This document shows positions 1 through 5,360 of a stretch of 6,187 nt of DNA, in pieces (position 1 is the stretch's first letter; each line of letters starts with the position of its first letter). The stretch covers positions 1 to 6,187 of the forward strand of contig CANISK010000091.1 of assembly GCA_947470205.1 (NCBI GenBank), written 5' to 3'. Position numbers and translations under genes: made by a program. The notes under the pieces were generated by a model. It worked only from the letters and a program-made list of their open reading frames with translations. It was not told where the DNA came from and searched no databases. Source of the stretch: Neisseriaceae bacterium. GTDB lineage: Bacteria; Pseudomonadota; Gammaproteobacteria; Burkholderiales; UBA11063.

Positions 1-761
1 GGATTATAGTTAGACAATGTAAAGTCTGTATAATCAAAATTAAAGATATTTTTTATATTTGGGTTTATGCTCATATGGGGTAACTCTTTTGGGGCTCGTG
101 TTAGTTGTAAATTTACCTGTTCTATGAGGTTATTATATATATGTGCATCTCCAAAGCTATGGATGAATTCCCCGCACTCAAGTCCACACACCTGTGCTAT
201 CATCATCGTTAAAAGCGCGTAACTTGCGATATTAAACGGCACCCCTAAAAATACATCTGCGGATCTTTGATATAACTGACAAGATAGTTTGTTATCCGCT
301 ACATAGAATTGGAATAAGGTATGGCAAGGCATTAACGCCATTTTGGACAATTCCCCTACATTCCAAGCGGAAACAATGAGACGTCTTGAATCTGGGTTGG
401 TTTTAATTTGGTCTATGAGAGAGCTTATTTGGTCTATGGTTTGGTTATCAGATGTGTGCCAACTTCTCCACTGGGATCCATACACTGGCCCTAAATCACC
501 ATTTGCATCTGCCCACTCGTTCCATATCCTCACATCGTGGTCATTTAAATATTTAATATTTGTATCTCCCTTGATAAACCAAAGTAATTCATGGATTACC
601 GATTTTAAATGAATTTTTTTGGTGGTAACAAGAGGAAAGCCATCTTTTAAATTAAATCTCATTTGGTATCCAAAAATGGAGATGGTGCCAACCCCTGTTC
701 TATCGGTTTTTTTGGTGCCATGTTTTAGGATATAATGAAGTAAATCGTGATATTGTTTCAT
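1..761 (-). CDS. thyA: Thymidylate synthase ThyA (3' end cut by window edge)
   Basis: Catalyses reductive methylation of dUMP to dTMP in the cytoplasm, using 5,10-methylene-tetrahydrofolate as carbon donor and reductant and releasing dihydrofolate. Translation of the minus strand gives 253 full codons plus two bases. With the start used here, residue numbers match E. coli ThyA: Arg21 in DRTGVGT, Glu58 in HELLWF, the GPVYGSQWR segment, Arg126/Arg127 in [11 protein letters not shown], the catalytic Cys146 in [11 protein letters not shown] (codon at 324-326), Arg166, Asp169, Asn177, and His207/Tyr209 in GDAHIY. The visible part ends in LSNYNP, so only about ten residues of the usual 264 lie outside the window. 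The ATG is preceded by a strong Shine-Dalgarno, AGGGAGA (768-774), six bases away, which fixes the start. No convincing sigma-70 promoter is visible; a MITE-like element begins about 80 bp upstream, so the promoter must be in that short gap or in the element. A folA gene often follows thyA, but that region is outside the window. Confidence 0.97.
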   Translation of the reverse strand, partial: MKQYHDLLHYILKHGTKKTDRTGVGTISIFGYQMRFNLKDGFPLVTTKKIHLKSVIHELLWFIKGDTNIKYLNDHDVRIWNEWADANGDLGPVYGSQWRSWHTSDNQTIDQISSLIDQIKTNPDSRRLIVSAWNVGELSKMALMPCHTLFQFYVADNKLSCQLYQRSADVFLGVPFNIASYALLTMMIAQVCGLECGEFIHSFGDAHIYNNLIEQVNLQLTRAPKELPHMSINPNIKNIFNFDYTDFTLSNYN

Positions 762-838
762 GTTTTATCTCCCTGATTATAAAAAAAGAAAAACTCAAAT
801 CCTTTAATATTTAATACGGTAGGTATTTTTATTCCTTT

Positions 839-1039
839 AATAGACTTCTTGCACAACCTCATAAAATACTAATTCGACATAAGAAATCAATAAATGTTGT
901 CATTCCCTAAGTCGTCGGGAATCCACTTTTACAACATCCAACATTCATTTTAAAAGGTGACTATCTACATTGAATAGATTCCCGCCTACGCGGGAATGAC
1001 ATAAATTGGCACTTTTATAGGTTATGCAAGAAGTCTAAT
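839..1039. mobile_element. MITE-like element with terminal inverted repeats
   Basis: A non-coding element of about 195 bp. The left end (842-866) begins AGACTTCTTGCACAACCT and the inverted right end (1036-1012) reads AGACTTCTTGCATAACCT; the two match over 12 bases, differ once, and continue matching to about 25 bases with a one-base indel. The trinucleotide AAT flanks both ends (839-841 and 1037-1039), consistent with a 3-bp target duplication. No transposase fits inside, so it would have to be moved by a transposase elsewhere in the genome. A 3-bp duplication would fit some IS5-family groups, but the family assignment is a guess. The interior holds two palindromic repeat units (899-924 and 978-1000). 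It lies 7 bp beyond the stop of the Imm-family gene and about 80 bp upstream of thyA, so it could affect termination of one and transcription of the other. Confidence 0.75.
899..1000. repeat. Paired inverted palindromic repeats inside the MITE-like element
   Basis: Two units of the GTCATTCCC...GGGAATCC type face each other. The left unit (899-924) starts GTCATTCCC and ends GGGAATCC, with an imperfect stem. The right unit (978-997) is a perfect hairpin with an 8-bp stem ATTCCCGC/GCGGGAAT and a four-base loop CTAC, followed by GAC. Because the units are also inverted relative to each other, the whole segment could fold either as two small hairpins or as one long one. Repeats with this core are dispersed in many proteobacterial genomes; a second pair with the same layout occurs at 1364-1433. 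Confidence 0.7.
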
Positions 1040-1045
1040 GTCGTA

Positions 1046-1267
1046 TCAGGGTTTTGTATCGTTTGTACTTGCCCATATTATAGAAATCACCCATCCGATA
1101 AATAGATTACACATAAGAATTGCTAATGTATTATTATGCTTTCTGACGTTTGCAATAATAGATGGTAAAAAATAAGCAAATACACACAGTACTAATGTAA
1201 GTAATGCAATATGCGAATTTTTATCTAAAATAAATCTAATTAAAACAACAGTGTAATTGTCATCCAA
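1046..1267 (-). CDS. Superinfection immunity (Imm)-family small membrane protein, start displaced by repeats
   Basis: The C-terminal 55 residues match the superinfection immunity protein family (T4 Imm-like, Pfam Imm_superinfect) by recognition of its hallmark: a first hydrophobic helix ending in AYFLPSIIANVRKHNNTLAI and a second reading NLFIGWVISIIWAST. Two membrane helices with a short charged loop are expected, placing it in the inner membrane. T4 Imm blocks DNA entry of superinfecting phage; whether this bacterial homologue does so is unknown. No in-frame ATG exists upstream of the conserved part. The frame stays open through a 21-bp tandem array up to a TTG at 1417, but that N-terminus (DSRLRGND, then five DDKILRL heptads) is translated repeat. 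The nearest in-frame start is a TTG at 1267 inside the last repeat copy, giving 73 residues, with no good ribosome-binding site. Alternatively an ATG at 1263 reads MTITLLF and then stops; one extra T in a T4 run would join it to the conserved frame. It may be a living gene with a new start, or a recent pseudogene. Confidence 0.6.
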   Translation of the reverse strand: MDDNYTVVLIRFILDKNSHIALLTLVLCVFAYFLPSIIANVRKHNNTLAILMCNLFIGWVISIIWASTNDTKP

Positions 1268-1365
1268 GCGCAGAATCTTGTCATCCAAGCGCAGAATCTT
1301 GTCATCCAAGCGCAGAATCTTGTCATCCAAGCGCAGAATCTTGTCATCCAAGCGCAGAATCTTGT
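1256..1365. repeat. Perfect 21-bp tandem repeat array, five copies
   Basis: Five identical head-to-tail 21-bp units begin at 1261, 1282, 1303, 1324 and 1345, each starting CATCCAAGCGCAG; a partial ATTGT precedes the first copy. There are no unique spacers, so this is not a CRISPR. The next unit downstream starts CATTCCCGCGCAG (1366), so the tandem unit looks like an eroded derivative of the adjacent palindrome: it keeps CAT, GCGCAG and AATC but has lost the GGC/GCC stem. Because 21 is a multiple of three, frames stay open: minus-strand reading gives heptads DDKILRL and plus-strand reading gives SSKRRIL. Complete identity of the copies indicates recent expansion or ongoing homogenisation, and copy number is likely to vary between strains. 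Confidence 0.92.
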
Positions 1366-1433
1366 CATTCCCGCGCAGGCGGGAATCCAGTATAATAATA
1401 AAACTATGGATTCCCAATCAAGTTGTGAATGAC
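1364..1433. repeat. Paired inverted palindromic repeats beside the tandem array
   Basis: The first unit (1364-1388) contains a perfect hairpin: stem ATTCCCGC (1367-1374), loop GCAG, stem GCGGGAAT (1379-1386), preceded by GTC and followed by CC. After a 19-base AT-rich spacer comes a degenerate inverted copy (1408-1433), beginning GGATTCCC and ending GTGAATGAC. The arrangement GTCATTCC...GGAATCC, spacer, GGATTCCC...GAATGAC is the same as at 899-1000, although the spacers differ, so this is a recurring composite unit. The tandem array abuts its left end directly. Confidence 0.7.
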
Positions 1434-1555
1434 AGGATTTTTAGCTCTTAATTCGCATTAATGATTTTTTATTTCCTTTTTAAACATTTGAACTCTAATT
1501 AAGTCGGTTAATTCATTGTTATAATGCACGATTTAAATTATCACTATTTTATAAG

Positions 1556-1825
1556 TTATTTGCAAATATAAATTCCATTATTCTTCTTTATTTCTTCATA
1601 CATAGTATCAGGTGCTAAATCTAGTTCATAATCACCAACGTCCCAAGTAATTGCACCATATTTAATAAAACCTTTTAAAAATAGTTTTATATCTTTTAAT
1701 GGTGTAAACACTTTTCTAAAACGTGATTGTTGTATTTTTACAATACCATTTGTTCCATCCATAAATTCTATATTTATTGAATAGTCTGAATTAAAATTTG
1801 CTTTTTGTATTTCCCAGTATTGCAT
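1556..1825 (-). CDS. DUF2442 domain-containing protein
   Basis: An 89-residue soluble protein of unknown function. It has the features of the DUF2442 family: an N-terminal beta-rich stretch with a short acidic/Gly turn (NIEFMDGTNGIVKI), a central FTPLKDIKLFLKGFIKYGAITW segment, and the C-terminal signature DLAPDTMYEEIK, close to the family's LDPDTLYEE. The length is typical. The ATG is supported by AAGGA (1835-1839) nine bases upstream. DUF2442 genes are often found next to DUF4160 genes in toxin-antitoxin-like pairs, but no DUF4160 reading frame or remnant was found in the 274 bp upstream or downstream before the Imm-family gene, so it appears solitary here. It is divergent from the RND pump gene. 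The family assignment is from motif recognition; the biochemical role is not known. Confidence 0.85.
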   Translation of the reverse strand: MQYWEIQKANFNSDYSINIEFMDGTNGIVKIQQSRFRKVFTPLKDIKLFLKGFIKYGAITWDVGDYELDLAPDTMYEEIKKNNGIYICK

Positions 1826-1854
1826 AATAACGCATCCTTTGTTTTATTGCTTAT

Positions 1855-1894
1855 GGGATTGCCACGCCTATATAAATCTGGGCTTGCAATGACG
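1855..1894. repeat. Dispersed-type palindromic repeat (GGATTGCCACGCC...GGGCTTGCAATGACG)
   Basis: An imperfect hairpin: left arm GGATTGCCACGCC and right arm GGGCTTGCAATGACG pair through ATTGC/GCAAT (1858-1862 with 1886-1890) and GCC/GGC, separated by an AT-rich loop. Read on the other strand it starts CGTCATTGCAAGCCC and ends GGCAATCCC, the form of a short repeat widespread in several intracellular and other proteobacteria. It is a different sequence family from the GTCATTCCCGC repeats elsewhere in the window. It lies about 15 bp upstream of the DUF2442 ribosome-binding site, so it would be in that gene's leader or promoter. Confidence 0.6.
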
Positions 1895-2023
1895 AGGTAC
1901 GTTAATTTGCTCTTCAATTTGACGTTATGAACTAAAATTTGGCGTGACATATTAGCATTTATGCCATTAAATATCAATAATTTATATGCAAGGCTTATAT
2001 TGAATTCCCATTTTAAAAAAGAT

Positions 2024-2052
2024 CTGTCAAGGAGTCAGTAACTACGTAAAAT
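2024..2052 (+). promoter_or_regulatory. Candidate sigma-70 promoter for the RND pump gene
   Basis: CTGTCA (2024-2029, four of six matches to the -35 consensus), a 17-base spacer, then TAAAAT (2047-2052, five of six matches to the -10 consensus). Transcription would start near 2059, leaving a leader of about 40 bases before the ATG at 2100. In so AT-rich a region such matches arise by chance, so this is only the best candidate. No clear TetR- or MarR-type operator palindrome was seen overlapping it. Confidence 0.3.
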
Positions 2053-2099
2053 ATCCATTACAAAATAACATTAAATAAATATCATTAACAAGGTACACT

Positions 2100-5000
2100 A
2101 TGTTTAGATTTTTCATCAAAAATCCAGTTTTTTCTTCAGTGATTGCAATTATCATTGTGCTAAGTGGTTTATTTTCTATGCTAAACCTCCCGCTTGCTGA
2201 ATATCCAAATATTACCCCCCCTACCATAACAATATCCGCTCATTATCCGGGGGCAAATGCAAAAGTATTAGAGCGTACCGTAGCCTCCCCTATAGAAGAC
2301 GTCATTAACGGCTCCACCCAAATGATATATATGAATTCTACCATGTCAAGTAATGGAGACTATAATCTAGTTATCACCTTTAAAACTGGAACTAATCTCA
2401 ATGACGTGATAGGCGATGTATTAAATCGCTTAAATTCAGCCCTCCCAATCTTGCCAGATATCGTACAACAGCTTGGTGTTACCATGCGAAAAAGTTCACA
2501 AAATTTACTAATGTCAATTGCTATGATAGGTAGTGATACAGTAGATAAAATTTATCTGAGCAATTATACCTATCGAAGCATATACACAGAGCTCACTCGC
2601 ATCAAAGGAGTGGGTGATATTGTAATGACTGGAGCTCGTAGATATGGCATGCGTATTTGGTTAAAGCCAGATATCATGGCAAAACTTGGTATTTCAGTAG
2701 CAGATGTTAAATCAGCGATAGAAGACCAAAATCTACAGGTGGCAATTGGTAAAACTGGTTATCCACCGACAGATGGCAAATCTATGTTGTCTTTAAATAT
2801 TAATGGGCCTGGATATTATGTCACACCAAAACAGTTTGAAGAAATAGTAATCAGAGCCAATAACAATAATTTTGTGAGAATCAAAGATATCGCAAAAGTG
2901 GCATTAGGTGCGATGAATTATGACACCATTAGTGAGCTTAATACAAATGCAAATATTGGTCTACAGATATATTTAAGTCCAGATGCAAATCAATTAGAAG
3001 TTCATAAATTAGTTTTAAAAGCTATGGATAATTTATCTCAACAGTTTCCAGATGGCATTAGATATGAAATAGCATTCGATAATACCAAATTTATTGAAAA
3101 AGCGCTCAATAATGTGTTCGATACCTTAAAATATGCTTGTATATTGGTGGTTTTAGTTATCTTTCTATTTTTACAAAAGGGTAAGGCTACTATAATCCCG
3201 ATACTCACGATTCCAGTATCCATCATCGGTACATTTGCAGGAATGTGGATGACTGGGTTTAGTATAAACAACCTCACACTGTTTGGTCTTATATTATCCA
3301 TTGGGATTGTAGTGGATGATTCAATAGTAGTAATTGAAAACATTGAACGCCTGATGCATGAAAAAAATATCAATGCATTTGAGGCAAGTATAATCACCAT
3401 GGACGAGGTATCAAGTGCATTAATTGCTATCGTTCTTGTATTATGCTCTGCCTTTATTCCATCAGCTTTTTTAGGTGGGCTTACAGGTATCCTATACCGG
3501 CAATTTGCAGTCACCATATCAATTGCAGTGATCATCTCTGGTTTTACAGCCCTCACGCTCACACCAGCCTTATGCGCTATTTTTCTCAAAAACAATACCG
3601 AGTTAAAAACCACTCATAAGTTTTTTAAAGCATTTAACCACGTATTTGACATCATCACAGATAAATACATTGCAATTATAATCCATGTAATTAAACACAA
3701 AACCAAATACACATTATTATTTGTATTGGTATTATTATCTACAATATTAATGTTTATTTTTGTGCCAAAAGGTTTTATACCAAATGAAGATAAAGGTTAT
3801 TTTTTAACTCAAATCACGCTTCCAAATAACGCATCTTTAGAGCGCACCAAATCAGTTACCAATAACTTCATAAATTACATCACAAAAAATATTGATGTGG
3901 ATAACACCATTTCAAATATTGGGATCGATAATTTAAATTCAAATGCTCAAAAATCAAACGTAGCAAGTGTAACGGTGAATTTAAAAGATTGGGATATGCG
4001 TGCTCAAGACGTGAATAATCTAATCAACACGGCAAATAAATATGGCAATACACAAAAAAATGCCAAACTCGTTTCATATAATCAACCCGCAATAGATGGA
4101 ATCAGTTCCACCAATGGTATGGAGTTTTACATTGAAGACAAAGTTGAGGGAAATTATAATTTACTCCAGCATTATTTAACTGCAGTGACTGATAAACTAA
4201 AAAAAGATAGCGCAATTAATAACGCATATTTTAGTTTCAATGCAAACACCACAGAAATACAAATACTCGCAGATATAAACCGTGCAAAAATGTATAATGT
4301 GAATATCCAAGATGTCTATTCTACATTAGCTAGTAATTTTGGCCCCAATTTAGTAAATTATTTCTACAAAATGGGGTCATTGTTCTGGGTAATTATGGAA
4401 GGGGATACACGATATCGAATGAACCCATTTCGGTTGAATAATCTATTTGTAAAAAATCAATCTGGTGACATGGTACCAATGAGTAGTATCACCAAAACTA
4501 CATTCACAAATGCACCGGAAGTGATAGAAAGATTTAATGACTATCTATCGGCAAAAATAGTAGTTGAGCCAAAAACGTCAAGTACTACTCATGAAATTAT
4601 GGAGAAAATTACTGCAGCTTGTCATGAAATATTACCTAAATCATATAATTTTGCGTGGTATGGGGTGAGTTTTCAAGAACAAAATCTTGGCTTTAGCGGA
4701 TATCTTGCATTTTTATTTGGCATTACAATGATATTTTTAGTCTTAGCTGGGCAATTTGAGATGTGGAAGGTGCCTCTAGTTGTGATTATGGGTATTCCAT
4801 TTGCTTTATTTGGAGCGGTTTTGATTTTATTCCTACGTGGATTAAATAATGATTTATACTTCCAAATTAGCCTCATTACTCTTCTTGGGTTATCCGCAAA
4901 AAATTCTATTCTCATCACCGAATTTGCATTACATCATTATAAATCAGGTGAATCAGTCGTAAATGCGGTATTAATAGCATCTCGTTTACGTTTTAGACCA

Positions 5001-5186
5001 ATTATCATGACTTCCCTCGCATTTATCTTAGGGGCGCTCCCATTGGCATTTGCACATGGCGCAAATTCAAATGCGGAACACTCAGTGGGTACCGGTATAA
5101 TAGGCGGTATGCTGGGTTCCACTTTCATCTCCACCATATTTGTACCAATGTTTTTTGTGATGGTAATGAGTAAACGTAAAAATTAA
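2100..5186 (+). CDS. RND efflux transporter permease subunit (AcrB/HAE1-like)
   Basis: An inner-membrane proton/substrate antiporter of 1028 residues, close to the roughly 1,050 of AcrB, which exports drugs or other amphipathic compounds through a tripartite complex. The layout is canonical: N-terminal FFIKNPVFSSVIAIIIVLSG helix, first periplasmic porter/docking region (LPLAEYPNITPPTITISAHYPGANA onward), TM2-TM6 (from about residue 342), the cytoplasmic link, then FVPKGFIPNEDKG (about 555-566) opening the second periplasmic half, and the last helix bundle. The proton-relay residues are intact: Asp406-Asp407 in GIVVDDSIVVIENIER, Lys934 in GLSAKNSILITEFA and Arg966 in FRPIIMTS, corresponding to AcrB Asp407, Asp408, Lys940 and Arg971. 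No frameshift or stop is present, so it should be functional. The ATG has AAGG (2090-2093) six bases upstream. Membrane-fusion and outer-membrane partners are absent on both sides; it must use partners encoded elsewhere. Substrate cannot be inferred. Confidence 0.95.
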   Translation: MFRFFIKNPVFSSVIAIIIVLSGLFSMLNLPLAEYPNITPPTITISAHYPGANAKVLERTVASPIEDVINGSTQMIYMNSTMSSNGDYNLVITFKTGTNLNDVIGDVLNRLNSALPILPDIVQQLGVTMRKSSQNLLMSIAMIGSDTVDKIYLSNYTYRSIYTELTRIKGVGDIVMTGARRYGMRIWLKPDIMAKLGISVADVKSAIEDQNLQVAIGKTGYPPTDGKSMLSLNINGPGYYVTPKQFEEIVIRANNNNFVRIKDIAKVALGAMNYDTISELNTNANIGLQIYLSPDANQLEVHKLVLKAMDNLSQQFPDGIRYEIAFDNTKFIEKALNNVFDTLKYACILVVLVIFLFLQKGKATIIPILTIPVSIIGTFAGMWMTGFSINNLTLFGLILSIGIVVDDSIVVIENIERLMHEKNINAFEASIITMDEVSSALIAIVLVLCSAFIPSAFLGGLTGILYRQFAVTISIAVIISGFTALTLTPALCAIFLKNNTELKTTHKFFKAFNHVFDIITDKYIAIIIHVIKHKTKYTLLFVLVLLSTILMFIFVPKGFIPNEDKGYFLTQITLPNNASLERTKSVTNNFINYITKNIDVDNTISNIGIDNLNSNAQKSNVASVTVNLKDWDMRAQDVNNLINTANKYGNTQKNAKLVSYNQPAIDGISSTNGMEFYIEDKVEGNYNLLQHYLTAVTDKLKKDSAINNAYFSFNANTTEIQILADINRAKMYNVNIQDVYSTLASNFGPNLVNYFYKMGSLFWVIMEGDTRYRMNPFRLNNLFVKNQSGDMVPMSSITKTTFTNAPEVIERFNDYLSAKIVVEPKTSSTTHEIMEKITAACHEILPKSYNFAWYGVSFQEQNLGFSGYLAFLFGITMIFLVLAGQFEMWKVPLVVIMGIPFALFGAVLILFLRGLNNDLYFQISLITLLGLSAKNSILITEFALHHYKSGESVVNAVLIASRLRFRPIIMTSLAFILGALPLAFAHGANSNAEHSVGTGIIGGMLGSTFISTIFVPMFFVMVMSKRKN

Positions 5187-5246
5187 TTTTTTATCAATGG
5201 CAAATTGTATAAAAGTGCGACAAACATGAAACTTAAGTAGATTTAA

Positions 5247-5355
5247 GTATACTCCAACAGAATGAAAAAACCAGTTAGGCATGAGCGACGCCATTTACTC
5301 TCTGTAAATAAGGAGCGAAATAACAACACTGGGATTTCATGATGTTTGAGTATAC
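5247..5355. repeat. 109-bp imperfect palindromic element between convergent genes
   Basis: The left arm begins GTATACTCCAACAGAATGAAA (5247 onward) and the inverted right arm (from 5355 backwards) begins GTATACTCAAACATCATGAAA; both continue to CCAG, matching at most positions over about 27 bases. The centre is also palindromic, with ATTTAC...GTAAAT around TCTCT (5293-5309), flanked by GCG-containing arms. It contains no reading frame. It may be a short MITE-like or palindromic repeat; no target duplication is apparent. By position, it could terminate transcription from both the RND gene (ends 5186) and the convergent nuclease-family gene (stop at 5361), but there is no U-tract of the usual intrinsic-terminator kind. 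Confidence 0.7.
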
Positions 5356-5360
5356 GGTCA

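Noticed and set aside
343..612. Plus-strand 89-codon open frame
   Set aside because: It is antisense to the catalytic region of thyA, which matches its family residue by residue.
1256..1365. Possible CRISPR array
   Set aside because: The 21-bp units are directly abutting with no spacers, and no cas gene is nearby.
1257..1451. Plus-strand open frame encoding SSKRRIL heptads
   Set aside because: It is only translated tandem and palindromic repeat with no domain outside it and no ribosome-binding site.
1520..1525. Plus-strand TATAAT as a promoter -10 box
   Set aside because: There is no acceptable -35 at the right distance and no plus-strand gene downstream that it could serve.
1774..1977. 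Minus-strand 67-codon open frame upstream of DUF2442
   Set aside because: It overlaps the start of the DUF2442 gene in another frame and its middle is translated palindromic repeat; it shows no DUF4160 features.
3038..3613. Minus-strand 191-codon open frame
   Set aside because: It is the shadow of the conserved TM2-TM6 region of the RND pump on the other strand; the same applies to minus-strand frames at 2042-2227, 4673-4918 and 4937-5137.
5231..5248. ACTTAA...TTAAGT hairpin after the RND gene as an intrinsic terminator
   Set aside because: The stem is six AT-rich base pairs and no T-tract follows, so it does not qualify.
5082..5294. Minus-strand 70-codon open frame overlapping the end of the RND gene
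   Set aside because: It consists of antisense pump sequence and part of the palindromic element, with no recognisable protein features.
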